A DNA stretch of 64,000 nucleotides from Piezodorus guildinii (Eukaryota; Arthropoda; Insecta; Hemiptera; Pentatomidae), in assembly GCA_023052935.1 (NCBI GenBank), contig CM041292.1, positions 146,134,439 to 146,198,438 on the forward strand. Direction: 5' to 3'. Numbering within the stretch: the first letter of the stretch is position 1; the number at the start of each line of letters is the position of its first letter. Both the position numbers and the translations under genes were made by a program. This document shows, piece by piece, positions 42,591-54,514 of this stretch. Below the pieces are notes generated by a model. It was not told where the DNA came from. It worked only from the letters and a program-made list of their open reading frames with translations, and searched no databases.

Positions 42591-43079
42591 TGTTTCTCCT
42601 TATTTGTGAGTTCGCCTCCTCACAGCTGAATAGGACCATTGTCGTCAAAAAATAAGTTATATTCTATTTATTATTACTCAACAATCTTGATAAAGTCCAT
42701 CTGTATGGTTGTTTCCCTATTTTCTGAGTATTATTTTTTTAATTTATTAGGTACCACTTAATTAGACGCTGGAGGACTATTATGGCTAGACCGATAATTA
42801 ACCGACTCCAGGATCGGACTCGGATATAGCAAGATAAATAATTATCCTACAATCTATTCGAAATCATGATAATAAGCCTCTCTTTGGAATATGCTATATA
42901 ATCTCTCAGTTCTCTCAATTCTTCAGGGCCTAGCCAGCCACTAATAAAGTGGGTACCTAACCTATTAATTGAGGAAAAAAAAAAGGGACGGTAGAGTGTG
43001 GTTTGGTGAGCTGCTCGCCGTTGTTAATAAACAATATCGATCCCTACTCTAGGCGTTTTAGTGGTACAGGTTGTTACTT
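42591..43079. other. No feature recognised
   Basis: No supported gene or repeat. Confidence 0.35.
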
Positions 43080-43740
43080 CACTTACCTTTATATGAAATA
43101 TATATAAAGAGAAAGTATTGCGATCGTGAAAATTTTGAATTCTACGTTTAAACTGAAATAAACGTTTAATGGTCCCCTGAGTCCAAATAACCAAGTCCAC
43201 CAAAAGGTCTCACTATATCGATGTAAAATTTAATAGGCTTTAATATGATCTAGGTTTAATTGATAATAGGTTTAATTAATAGTCTGACAGCGCTTAAATA
43301 GTAAATACCGATAGTTAAAATCTTCTTCCTTTAAGGTATCTTCAATTTTGTTTGTAGATTCGAAAAAATTTAGCTGTATGCATTGTTAAAAAAAAACACC
43401 TGAATATGCGAACGAACGAATTTGATAAAAAAAAATTAAAGTATAACTGTGCAAAAATATTTCAAAATTTCTTATGTAATTTTGTTTTTGTACGAAGATA
43501 AGAAGCTAATGATTTTAGGAAAAATATTATATATCACAAAGTTGTTAAGTGATATAATATAATATGATATTAATAATATAATTTATTATTTAATAAAACA
43601 CGCGTTTCTCAACAAAACAAATTAATTAGTGCTTTTACCTTTTTCACCTCTAACTGTACTTAATAGTCCTTATATTGATATCACAACCGAGGTAAGAAAT
43701 CTGTGCGGGTAACACACGACGCCCGCATCAGATTTTTTAA
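43080..43740 (+). mobile_element. Family B repeat, shortened copy
   Basis: Left-end landmark (gaaagtattgcgatcgtgaa) and right end (caaccgaggtaagaaatct, then cgcccgcatcagatttttt) are present. The middle carries a deletion near 43210. Confidence 0.72.
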
Positions 43741-43744
43741 GATA

Positions 43745-45340
43745 TGCTGTCTATTATCTATGATCAGTTGTCGTTAATAAAGACATTTTATCCTTAAAAA
43801 CAGGAATTCGAAAAACAATAAAGCTAAGGCCTACAAATCTTTAATATTTTAGTCCATTGCTACAGATACTTAATTAGATATTTTCCTGCTAGCGCATGTG
43901 CCATTAATGTTAGGCACTGTTCAATTCAAATCCACAGAAGGCAAAATAACTGCAAGTCAATTAACTGCTTTAGTTTAAAAAAAACAGAAAGACAAATTAG
44001 GTAGCAACTATACCAAAATATAAAATTTGTAATGGGAAAAATTAAAAAAAAAAATTAAAAATCAGGTGCAATAAATCATTAATAATGGGGTAATATTAAT
44101 TAGTTTTAAAAAAATTATATCTTAAAATTGCTCTTCTCAGCAGTTACTAAATCAGGCATTCAGGAACTTCTTGCATGGATAAACATTCGTCTCTTGAGAC
44201 AATTCTCTATTAGCTACATTGTTCTGTTATCCATATCACCCCAGATGTTGATCTTTTTCAAGAAGTATTTTAAAGAGTTAAATACCTGTTTTCGAGCCTT
44301 GGTCTTATCGTATCCACCTAACTCAGTGCCATAAGGCTATTAAGTTGTAAAATTCTGATAAAAATTCATTATGAATTTTTTATTACTCCTTAAGAGCACT
44401 TAAAAGCTGATCACTAATATGAAAAGTATTGTATCAAGGTTGTTTTTTAGAAGTAGTGGTTAAGGTATTTTAAAAAATAATTATTTATGGCATTATTGCC
44501 CTATATTTAAATATAACTGTAAACTTTGTTTTTCGTATTATAATTTTTAATTGAAGCTATTTAATTCTCATTAAATCTGGTTAAGTTTGAATATATAAGA
44601 TACATGTAATTAAATCTATATGATACTGATAAACTAATTATTATTAGCTAACTTATGATCGCTTTCGACGTAACTACTTAATGTTAATGTGGAAATGATT
44701 TGCCGTTTTAGTTATCTTGTAATTTCCATTAGAATATGCATTATTGTCTAGTGTTTTTTAATAACTCCCATGGATTATATTTTTATGAGATCAATGAATT
44801 GTTTAAGGATAAAAACTGTTATGATTCTTTTTCATTCTTATTCTTTTCTTGACTTTCATTCGACGAGTTTTTTCAACTGAAACATCTTTCTTAGAATCTG
44901 CTTTACTAATTCGAATTAAAATGAGATTTCCTCTGCTAATCAACAAGTGATTATAGAAATTATGCTAATTTCATTTAAATTGCAATTATGGTTTAATTAT
45001 AATTTTAAGATTCGGTGTGAAGGTTGAGATTTTTTTTTAGGAGATAGGTATCGCCATGCTTATAGCGCACTAAAAATGAAGTTATATTAAATGTATTTTC
45101 TTTGGAAATTGATATGTCAAAGATCAGTGCATAAAGAAAGTATCTTATGGGAAATTATATGATATAATAGATTATGAACTTTTAATGTTAAATTTAAAAT
45201 AAATAACAAGTTTACAACAAATCTATTTTGATTCCATTGTTGACAAAACCATCGCCCTGCGTCTTAAGTTAGCTGCCAATTTCTTGTATTAGAGGTCTAC
45301 TTCTTCTACGCGAAAATCTTTAACGATACTAAGAAATTAT
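43745..45340. other. AT-rich, no feature recognised
   Basis: About 1.6 kb without a supported gene or repeat. Confidence 0.35.
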
Positions 45341-45344
45341 TAGA

Positions 45345-45630
45345 TTTTTACTTTCACTTACCTATATCTGAAATATATAGTAAGTGAAAGTATTGCGATC
45401 GTGAAAATTTTCGAATTACACCTTTAGGTTCCCCTGAGTCCAAATAACCAAGTCCCGAAAAAATGTCTGTGTGTGTGTGTGTGTGTGTGTAAGTCTAGCG
45501 CAAAAACAAAAAGTCTTACGGACCTGAAATTTCATATTTAAGACAACTATACGCCCGAGATGTTACAGCAACTTTTTCATCAAAATCGTGAACCATTAAA
45601 GCCATTATATCATGCATTTTGCACCTTTTT
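45345..45630 (+). mobile_element. Family B repeat, left part only
   Basis: Left-end landmarks including gcgatcgtgaaaattttcg and a 24-bp GT dinucleotide run (about 45468-45491). It ends at the gcacctttttacg block, where a SINE-1 piece begins. Confidence 0.75.
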
Positions 45631-45644
45631 ACGTTTAAGCTATT

Positions 45645-45892
45645 TAAGCTAAAGGTCCCGGGTTCAAACTCACAGGGGGTCCTAGGATTTTCCAATGGGA
45701 GTAAAAAATCCTTTGTTATGCCGTCCTTCGAAGGGGACGTTAAAAGGTGGTCCCGAACCTGTGCGATGTCTGGTACTCGTTAAAGATCCCTATTCTAATT
45801 AAAACGTGATAGGCAAAATTTATTATTCTCACTGTAGCATCGTCCGACTAGCCAGAACAGTATAAAGGAACGTTAAATAAATAAACAAGTGT
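45645..45892 (+). mobile_element. SINE-1 copy, 5'-truncated
   Basis: Starts within the head (aaaggtcccgggttcaaact) and continues through the body to the aaataaataaacaa tail. It lies at the break in a family B copy. Confidence 0.83.
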
Positions 45893-46915
45893 GTTTAAGT
45901 GATCAAATTCTAATTCAGAAATTGGTTTAGGTAGTCTCTATTTCATAGACATTCTAGAAAAAATCGTATTATGATTTTTTAGGTTGTTAATAATAAAGTT
46001 CAAATTTAAATATGAAAATAGAACAAAATATTTAAAAACTCATAATAGTTACTTTTTTCTAGATAAATTGAAAAAAAAGTAATTTTTTTAAAGAATAACA
46101 CCAATTTACATTTGATTAAACATGATGTAAATTTGAGCATTTAAATATATTAATTTAAATAACTATGTTGCAAAATATAAACTATTGGTGGCATATGAAA
46201 CTATCACAGAAAATCGACTTATTAAGTTAATGGTCCCGGAAAAAATTAACTTGGTTTGTTGTTGTGTTTACCTGTGGAGAAACATATTTGTTTGGTAACT
46301 TTTAGCATTTCAACAGTTCACCCGAAACGATTATATTATATATTTTGTTGATGTTTTGGAAAGCCACGGTTTTCCTCATTTTCTTTGGGATGTGTTTTGA
46401 AGCGGGATGAGTTGAGTAAGCGTCCTTTGACGAATCGCTCACTTAATGACCCAGTTGAAAACATTAATTGAAACGACCGCTCTCAATCGACTCATAATTA
46501 TTCCACGAGCTAGCAATTATTCATACTTTATTGGTGACAACAAAGATATTTGGAGTTTAGTACTCTTGTATGAATGCATAAACAACATTTCATTCCTTTA
46601 GAATGTATGCTGTTTGTCGCATGTGACCCAATTTTTTAGTGGGACATCTCAGTCAGCTGTAATTCTGCGATTAGAAGGCGACGGCAAAACCTGATCCGAA
46701 TCAGATAGTGAGGTGAAGAAATACCAGATGGCAAGGACGGCCGTCTGTGCAAATCTGTGTCCTTTGGCCTCACAGCTTCCTCCAATACTCCACAATTTTT
46801 TTTTTGTTGATATGGTTCATTGTCTATTATATTGTATTGTTGATGTTTTCGATATATATATTTATATACACTATATTTGAAAGAAAAAAAAAATCTGATT
46901 TGGAACAACTCGTGA
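45893..46915. other. Non-repetitive interval with possible regulatory island
   Basis: No gene recognised. 46380-46560 contains homeodomain-like sites ACATTAATTG (46461-46470) and CATAATTATTCC (from 46493). 46640-46790 is a GC-richer patch with no identifiable product. Confidence 0.35.
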
Positions 46916-48075
46916 CTTTAACTTACCTCGGTTGTTAAAATTAATTTAAGAACTAATGAATAGAGTTCAAAAAAGGTTTAATGAATTATATCTAGTTTCG
47001 TCTGAACAACATTTTCTGGTTCACTAAGTCAGCATGTAATACCCTGGATAATTTGAACTGTGAAGGTCCACACACCAATTAAGTGTCCAGTTATCTAAGG
47101 TTAACTGTTTATTATTTTTCATTATACGGTGAATGTTTTCAGTTTGTTTTTCAAGTTGTTAATTGTTTTTGTTTGTTTTTTTATGTTTTATTTCAGTGTC
47201 GTTTTTCTATTATGTATCAATTAAATGATAAAATGTATTATTTAAATAGTTTACAATTATTATTTTTAAGTTTTTCTCAAGAGCCGAATAAATGGACATT
47301 TATTATTAACTAGACTCATGTTGGCAATTGAAGAGATTTATAATTTGAATTGATTTGTACAAGAATGTAAATCTTAAACAAATAAATTCTATTCTATTCT
47401 TCTATTCTATATCTAGTTTCGTTGGAAAGATATGTTTTAGATTAAATATAACAACAATAATAAATTGTTACATGTGATAATCAGTTAAAAGTTTGAGCCC
47501 TTTTTTTTCACTATCCATTTTACAACTTTGTGCATAAGATAATATTTTTATCTAAAATCATCAGCATTCCAACGGTTATTATACATCTATATTACTGTTC
47601 AATCTTCAAAAAATCCGATTTATCTAAAAAAAAAAAAAAAAAAACAACAACCGAATATTGCACAACAAAAAAAAAATTTGCTCTTTTCTCCTATAGTTGA
47701 TTATTAAATTCCACCAACTTATATATTTACCCGTTTTTTTATCAATGCTAACATGATGATATGTTCAATTTATTCAAATCAACAAAATTAAAGGTACTTC
47801 AGAGGAAGAAATTGTAAACTATCGGCATCTAAGCCCTGCCAAACAATTCAAATCAGAATGAAACCTACGTGATAATGAAGCCCATTAAATTTTACATTGA
47901 TATAGTTAGTGAGATTAATCAAAATCGTTAGAGCCGTTTTTGAGAAAATCGTACCAAAATACATGGTATATAGATCTCCCGGTCAGCCGATTTTGAAGAA
48001 AAAGTTGCTATCATATCCCGGGTTGCTATAATATGAAATTTCAGTGTCTTACGACTTTTCGTTGAGGGTTCTTGA
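46916..48075 (-). mobile_element. Family B repeat copy split by a retroposon
   Basis: Reverse copy: the right end (acttacctcggttgttaaaa) is at 46916 and the other end near 48070. It is interrupted at the tatatctagtttcgt site by a 406-bp insertion and otherwise follows the family order. Confidence 0.75.
47002..47407 (+). mobile_element. 5'-truncated non-LTR retroposon with TTCTA-type tail
   Basis: 406 bp flanked by a perfect 15-bp duplication TATATCTAGTTTCGT (46987-47001 and 47408-47422). It ends with aaacaaataaa followed by repeated ttcta units, a tail style of CR1/Jockey-group LINEs. No coding part remains. Confidence 0.83.
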
Positions 48076-48079
48076 GGAA

Positions 48080-49400
48080 ATTATAAGACGTATAGTTGAT
48101 CGTCCTAAATTAATTTTATATCGAGAATTCGGTTGGATGTGCGTTCATCAAGAAAAAAAAACTTGGTTGGTGATGAGTTTATCCCAAAAAATCATTTTTT
48201 AAAAAATCTCACTGAGTCAACCAAGTGTGTTTTCTTGATTACCACACCTTCAACCAGTTTTCCTCACAATATAGGCCGAAACATCAGCACACAGATAAAA
48301 GAAGTTCATCTTCCTGTGATGACCCCAACCAACTTTTCTTTCATACATTCTCAACGGTCAACAATAACTCTATCATTGTGTTAAGTTTTGCATAAAAGTT
48401 GCAGTAACACCCTTTTCATTCGTATTTTTTGTTTTTGAACTAGACTGTACGTTTACACTAATACTAGCACACGTTATCGCGGCAATCTATTTTCCCATAC
48501 TATTCAGCTATTTGGTATCTTAGGATCTTAAAACGTGTAGTTCCATAAAAAAAACTGGGATGAGAGATTTATCAAAATTTCTGTTGACACGAAAAAAATA
48601 AAGAATCCCTGTAGATATGTTTTTTTCATATTTAGGAAATTTAAAAGTATATATTTCAAATATTATTTTAATTTTTAAACGAGTTATCTTATATAACGTA
48701 GTTTTAATGACCTGTCCTTGTCAGCTGTTTGGCTTAATCCCAAAGATGTATATCACGGAACTATTGCTTTAAAAGAATATATTTATTTTATTTAACTTGC
48801 TATTGCTTTTAAAAGGATATGAAATTTCAGCTTCTTTCCGTTATTTGCTCTTAAACTTAACATGGCGTACTTTACCTCGGTAGAATATTGAGGTTTCCAA
48901 AATTATTTACCAGAAAACAATGAAAAGCTTTGACTAACATAAAAAAAATTATCCTTTTGACTTGCTCGTTGTGAATAAAAGCCTTATACTGTCGAAAAAT
49001 GAAATGACCCTCCAAAACGACAGCTGGTATCAATCTAATTGACCTGGCCCACAGTTCATGAGAACACAACTACTCTGTATGTCATCTCTCTTGCGTGGGT
49101 CTTTTGTCATTAAATGTTTTCTATTCTTGGAACATATAGATGTTTAAAATTATTTTATCGCTGTGGTGGATATATGTTACAACTAGTTATCTGCTGTTCA
49201 ATATTTTGAATCCATTTACTGTTTAAAATATTGTAGTAAAACTACTAGACCCGCCCCTGCTTCGTACTGGTGAAGTTTGAATCAGGCATCATTTATGTTT
49301 AAAAAAGCTCTTTCTGACTGGTTTAGAGTTTATCGTTTTAGGAATTTTAGTTTACCGTAACAAAAAGTTTTGATGTTTTAAAGTAAAGCAGAGATAACTG
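48080..49400. other. AT-rich, short inverted repeat and diverged repeat traces
   Basis: No gene recognised. An inverted repeat (48148-48169 against 48218-48238; core acttggttg / caaccaagt) could form a hairpin. 48530-48560 faintly matches family B. Confidence 0.35.
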
Positions 49401-49423
49401 AAAATTTAATTTTCCCATATATA

Positions 49424-49552
49424 GCTTTTTTCAGTCAAATTCATAATTTTTTCAGTCAAATTCATAATTTTTTCAGTCAAAATCATAATTTTTTCAGTCA
49501 AATTCATAATTTTTTCAATCAAATTCATAATTTTTTCAGTCAATTTCATAAT
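49424..49552. repeat. 21-bp minisatellite, about six units
   Basis: Unit ttttttcagtcaaattcata plus a, six nearly identical copies; the matching place in the right arm of the palindrome has two. Confidence 0.92.
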
Positions 49553-49627
49553 TTCTTGTACCCATTTTATACAGTTAATATAATGAGGTTTTGCTACCAA
49601 GAACTTAACATTTTTATCAAATCTTGT

Positions 49628-49870
49628 TGTTGTTTATCCATTTAACGTCACTTTATGATGCTGTGCTTAATCCGACGGTGCAGCGGGAGTCCTAAGTTGT
49701 GCCTACCCAGGTTTACTTAAGATAGTGAGGGATCTTTTACGAGTTCCACTTATTAAATCTTTTAAGAGTCATCTGTGGTGCACAAATATAGGACGATCTG
49801 CTGGTTTTAGACTTGCGACTTTAAGCAGAGAAGGCTGTTATGCTAGCCACTACACCACAGGTTATCCTAA
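49628..49870 (-). mobile_element. SINE-1 copy in the left palindrome arm
   Basis: Tail on the left (gtttatccatttaacgtcac), head on the right (ccactacaccacaggttatc). The mirror copy is at 50243-50487. Confidence 0.85.
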
Positions 49871-50242
49871 ATGCATCAACGAGGTGTTTGAATCTGCCGG
49901 GTTTGAACACGTTACCTTGTACATATTAATCTTTAACGCCTTGCTGAATGCATCGAGGGTCACCTGTGGAGTAGTGGCTAGCATAACAGCCTCTTTTAAA
50001 GGACGGAATAACCAAGGATTTTTGTTCTCTATGCTTAAGGTCGAAAGTTCAAAACCTGCAGATGGCCCTATATTTGCTTTTAGAGAGTAAAAATCCTTGG
50101 TTATTTCGTCCTTTAAAAGAGGCTGTTATGCTAGCCACTACTCCACAGGTGACCCTCGATGCATTCAGCAAGGAGTTAAAGATTAATATGTACAAGGTAA
50201 CGTGTTCAAACCCGGCAGATTCAAACACCTCGTTGATGCATT

Positions 50243-50487
50243 TAGGATCACCTGTGGTGTAGTGGCTAGCATAACAGCCTTCTATGCTTAAAGTCGCAAG
50301 TCTAAAACCAGCAGATCGTCCTATATTTGTGCACCACAGATGACTTTTAAAAGATTTAATAATTGGAACTCGTAAAAGATCCCTCACTATCTTAAGTAAA
50401 CCTGGGTAGGCACAACTTAGGACTCCCGCTGCACCGTCGGATTAAGCACAGTAACATAAAGTGACGTTAAATGGATAAACAACAACA
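50243..50487 (+). mobile_element. SINE-1 copy in the right palindrome arm
   Basis: Starts ggatcacctgtggtgtagtg and ends in a tggataaacaacaacaa tail; the mirror image of 49628-49870. Confidence 0.85.
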
Positions 50488-50608
50488 AGATTTGATAAAA
50501 ATGTTAAGTTCTTGGTAGCAAAACCCCATTATATTAACTGTATAAAATGGGTACAAGATTTTATGAAATTGACTGAAAAAATTATGAATTTGACTGAAAA
50601 AAGCTATA

Positions 50609-51522
50609 AATAAAGATGACTGGTATGTATGTATTATCAAAATCGCGTTATCATTTTAGATATTTAGAGATAGAGAGTTGATAAGTTTACGGGCTTGCAA
50701 CAACTTTATATTAACTCGTACGATTTATTTTATTGCATATTAACTTTTCTAAATCCTTGCGCTTTCCAACGGTATATTATACGTCTATGGTACTACTTAT
50801 ACTTCAGGAATACTTTTTTTATGATTTGGTTACTGAAAAATGAATTTTCCCGTTTAAAGAAAATCTGAATGGCAATAAATTTTACTTATAAACCTTCAGG
50901 AAACAACGTCCTAAATGATGGTAAAAACCGTATCAAAATCCGTCTTGTGATTAAGAAGGAGTTAGCGGGAACCTAAATCATATTATATATAGAGAGATGG
51001 GTGATTTCCGGAGTTGTAAAAGTAAAATATACTTTTAAAGACAATATTACAGGAAGCTATTTCAAAACTATTGGATATTCTGGTTGTCTTTTTAATTTCT
51101 TTCCTGGTTGTGGTTGTGATGCCTCTACGCTAGGAGTAACGCAACTAATTGCTGATGCTATTAAAATTCATTATCTTGCAATATTAAGGAAGTACTTTTC
51201 AAAAAGTACGTTCCTCTCTTCAGTTTTGTTAAATTAAAACTTAAATTATTATAATTATTAACATAATGGTTGAAATAAACTTCATGCCGATTTTAATGTT
51301 TTTTTTTTATAATTGGTGTAGTAGCCTGATTCTTGTCGATTTAAGATTGATAATAATCAGTTTTAAGTAATACTTAAAATAAATAATTGATCTTTAATCA
51401 TAAATGTCGAACTTCCGAAAGATAATTTAATATTAAAGCCAATAAAAGAAATTTGGTATGGGGAGAGGGTTATTTCTTATATTAATAACTTATTCATAAA
51501 ATTATAGTTGTTTTTTTTTTAG
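50609..51522. other. Diverged repeat traces, no gene
   Basis: 50880-50960 (accgtatcaaaatccgtctt) resembles the reverse complement of 58500-58560, so a separate low-copy repeat may exist. Otherwise nothing is supported. Confidence 0.35.
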
Positions 51523-51536
51523 CCTTTGATGGTGTT

Positions 51537-51821
51537 TGATTGTTTATTTTATTTAACGTCACTTTATGCTACTATGGCTAATCGGACGATGCTAAAGCAG
51601 GAGTCCTAAATTTTGCCTATCCTGGTTTTATTAGGATAGGGATCTTTAAAGAGTACCTGACATCCCACAGGCTCGGGACCACCGTTTAACATCCCCTCCG
51701 AAGGACGGCACAACTAAGGATTTTTTACTCCCATTAAAAAATCCTAGGACCACCTGCGAATTTGAACCCATGACCTTTGGCATAGGAGGCTGTTATGCTA
51801 GCCACCCAGCTACAAGTGATC
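51537..51821 (-). mobile_element. SINE-1, full-length copy with perfect duplication
   Basis: 285 bp, reverse orientation, flanked by a perfect 14-bp target-site duplication CCTTTGATGGTGTT (51523-51536 and 51822-51835). This is the clearest full-length copy in the window. Confidence 0.93.
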
Positions 51822-51835
51822 CCTTTGATGGTGTT

Positions 51836-52560
51836 CATCTCAAAACCTTCTTGTAGTTCGATCAGTGAAAGCCTGATGGGATATAGACACAGTAGTCGTC
51901 GAATTTTCATTGCTGGATTAGTAGCGAAAGTGCATTAATAATATTGATGTATAAAAAAAAATAATAAATAAAAAAAAATAAAAAAAACAAAAAAAAAAAC
52001 TATATTGTTACTTATATGCATAACTGCAGGTACCATACGTTCCGAATTGCCACGAGTAGCTGCGATTTTCAGCACTCTAGGAGAAACAGACACACTACAG
52101 ATTTTTAATAAAATAACCACTGTATCTTTTTATAAATTTGACTTTATTTATGGATAATAATAAATTTTTATTTAACCAGCTCTTGTTTACCCACAACTGC
52201 TTGGGCAGAATTTTCTTTTGGGAGAGCAAGTGAAAATGTTCAGGGGCGGGGCAAGTAATTCGAAAACATAAGTTATTTTTTTCAAATACGTGTCTATATG
52301 CTTATTAATTAGAAGTGTTTGGAAGTAAAACGATTTCTGTGTAGATCTTTTATACCAATGCCTTATTTTATTTTTATAATTTGTATTTGTCACACAAACT
52401 TTTAAGCCCCTTCCGGTCCCCCTGAACCCTCCTGCCCTACAGCAATGCTCACTTACAATATCTAATCTATCCTAGACAATATCTAATAAAATGCGATTTC
52501 CCAATAATAGTAGTACAATCATCTAAATCTAGCAGATGTCTGAATGAAATAAACGCTAAA
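51836..52560. other. AT-rich, no feature recognised
   Basis: Contains an A-rich low-complexity patch (51950-52000). No supported gene. Confidence 0.35.
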
Positions 52561-52564
52561 TAAA

Positions 52565-52660
52565 TTGTTTTGAAAAAATCTGTTGCGCTCAACACACGAC
52601 TTTCACTTACCTCCGTTTTTATAATCAATTTAAGAATTTTTAAATACATTTATTTATTTA
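52565..52660 (-). mobile_element. Family B terminal fragment
   Basis: About 95 bp of the right end in reverse (aaaaaatctgttgcgctcaa, then cacgactttcacttacctcc). Confidence 0.75.
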
Positions 52661-52749
52661 TCATTCATTTATTTTAAAAAAATGCAAGAAACAAATATGT
52701 TAATTTCCGAAAAGTAGGTAAATTCAAAAGTCGTCGGGGGGAGAGGGAG

Positions 52750-53100
52750 GGGTTGTACGGATTTAATTGTGTGGCGGATGCTACACGCGCTCGCTCACAG
52801 ACAGCGCTAGCGGCGTCCCTATGCTTACCGGGCAAATATAAGAAGACGCTATATCCAATAATATTGTATATTGTTAATAATTAATGTCACTGTAACTATT
52901 TATACCGATATAACTGTTTTATGAGAATAAATAAAGCACTCAAGGTAATTTGACCTAGGGCCAAGACCCTAGTCTACTGGCCAAGCTCTCACTGTCAATT
53001 ATCGACATGGATGACTAACATCCCCAAGAGCTAGCTCAGCTCTTCAGATCACCCAAGCGAGTATCTCCCTAGGTCAGATTTACTCTGCCTTTGTAACACA
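52750..53100. repeat. Possible solo LTR or other dispersed repeat end
   Basis: A moderately GC-rich block starting near tgtgtggcggatgctacacg and ending near ctttgtaacaca, with internal tataag-like and AATAAA-like elements. This is the outline of an LTR, but no matching second LTR or clear target duplication is visible, so this remains weak. Confidence 0.3.
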
Positions 53101-53154
53101 ATGTGGTCTATCTTTATTTCACTTCCTTCTTATATCTTAACTCCTTCTTACCTT

Positions 53155-53392
53155 CGCTACTGTCGGGCTACTACCCCGCAGGGCGAGTTCCTCCTAATCC
53201 TCGCTACTGTCGGGCTACTACCCCGCTGGGTGATATCCTCCTGATCCTCGCTACCGTCGTGCTACTACCACGTAGGGCGAATTCTCTTCTTATCCACGCT
53301 ACTGTCGTGCTACTACCCCGCAGGGTGAATCTTTTCCTAACCCACACTACTGGCGTGCTACTACCACACAGAGTGTAACCCATCCTAACCAG
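53155..53392. repeat. 47-48-bp minisatellite, five units
   Basis: Units start cgctactgtcgggctactac or close variants at 53155, 53202, 53249, 53297 and 53345. The unit length is not a multiple of three over the first units, arguing against coding. Confidence 0.93.
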
Positions 53393-53479
53393 TCCTCTCT
53401 GCTAATTCATTTCATGTCTTCTCCATTAATCTCTCTTCCTTGCATGAATACGCAATTGTCGAGGCCTTCTGATACTATT

Positions 53480-54510
53480 TCTTGTCCCTTGTAACAACCA
53501 TACGTCGACAATTGTTTGGGCCGATGGGTTCATGTTGTAAGTCAGTCTGTCGTGAAATTTTTTATAATATTCTGTGGCTGTGTCTGAAACTTATGAGTAT
53601 GTCATAGTCCTTGTGAAGTAATTCGTTGGTTAGATAAAATATACGATTTTTCGTAATATTTTCGATTGGAGAGACTGAATTTTGGATGATAGAGGTTTTG
53701 GCAGATCCCATAGCTCTATCCCGTATGTCCATAAGGGTTTGATCAGTACTTTGTGAATAGTAATTTTGATTGATCCTTTGTCAAGTAAACGGGATAATAG
53801 TCCAAATCGTCTGTTTATCTGTTTTCTTCGAAGTCTGATGTGAGTCCTCCACGTCAGTCTTTTGTCTAAGTACAGTCCTAAATATCGTACTTCTTCTGAT
53901 GTTGGAATAGATTGATCCTCGAAATAGACTGCTGGACATTCATCATGATTGAGCGTGAAAACGATAAATAAACTCTTAGGTTGATTAATTTTAACTTTCC
54001 ATCTTTTAGCCAACTGGATAAATCATCAAGATGGTTTTGCAACATGGAAGATGCCAGAGAACTGGGTTTTGATGTGATAGTAAAAGAACTGTGTCGTCTG
54101 CAGAAGTGGCTAGTAAAGTATGATCATTCCGTGGTAAGTGACGTGAAGATATTAAAAGTAACGGTTCCAGTACACTGCCTTGTGGGACTCCTGCTTGAAC
54201 ACGTTTCATACCAGAAAATGCCTCTCCTACTTTTATAGTAAAGTGTCGGTCTGTTAAGTAAGAGAGTAATATTAAATAATAAGTTGAAGGAAGCAAACTT
54301 TTGAGCTTGGAAAGCAATCCTTCCACAACTCATCGAATGCTTGACTAATATCGAGGAAAACACCTGGAAAATATTTTTTAGACTCTAAAACATTCGAAAT
54401 GTAATCCACTAATCGATGGCATTGTTGAATTTTCTGAAACTGAAGTGATGATTTGGATTAGCCCTAAATATTTCTAGAAAATTTTTTCGAATCATTTTGA
54501 AAAAGAAGGG
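53480..54510 (-). pseudogene. Jockey-like retrotransposon RT region
   Basis: On the - strand in several frames: FLDISQAFDELW (about 54300-54350), TYYLILLSYLTDRHFTIKVG and QAGVPQGSVL, a degraded ADDT catalytic box (F replaced, reading SADDTVLL), then WKVKINQPKS, EVRYLGLYLDKRLTW, LIKPLWTYGIELW and QSLQSKILRKI. This is the longest RT remnant in the window. Frameshifts prevent function, and no 3' untranslated region like the other Jockey copies is evident. Confidence 0.87.
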
Positions 54511-54514
54511 AGAA

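Larger units (their letters stand above)
49420..50608. repeat. 1.2-kb palindrome containing inverted SINE-1 sequence
   Basis: Left arm 49420-50031 and right arm 50081-50608 are reverse complements with high identity, around a 49-bp spacer (50032-50080). The arms include unique DNA outside the SINE, a whole reverse (left) or forward (right) SINE-1, and further SINE-1 pieces near the centre. The arms differ by 84 bp, equal to four units of the 21-bp repeat at the left edge. Confidence 0.9.

Noticed and set aside
47083..47313. Small phenylalanine-rich protein
   Set aside because: Lies inside a 5'-truncated retroposon insertion and is T-rich sequence read by chance.
49424..49552. CRISPR-like regularly spaced repeat
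   Set aside because: The units are contiguous 21-bp tandem repeats with no unique spacers, in a eukaryotic genome; it is a minisatellite.
49725..50387. Two long, nearly identical open frames on opposite strands (121 and 112 codons)
   Set aside because: They are mirror translations of the palindrome arms made of SINE-1 sequence; no protein-like conservation.
52750..53100. Definite solo LTR
   Set aside because: No convincing TG..CA edges with matching target duplication and no second copy in the window; kept only as a weak feature.
53103..53378. Repeat protein of 91 residues
   Set aside because: It is the translation of a 47-bp minisatellite whose unit shifts frame each repeat; no start context or splice support.
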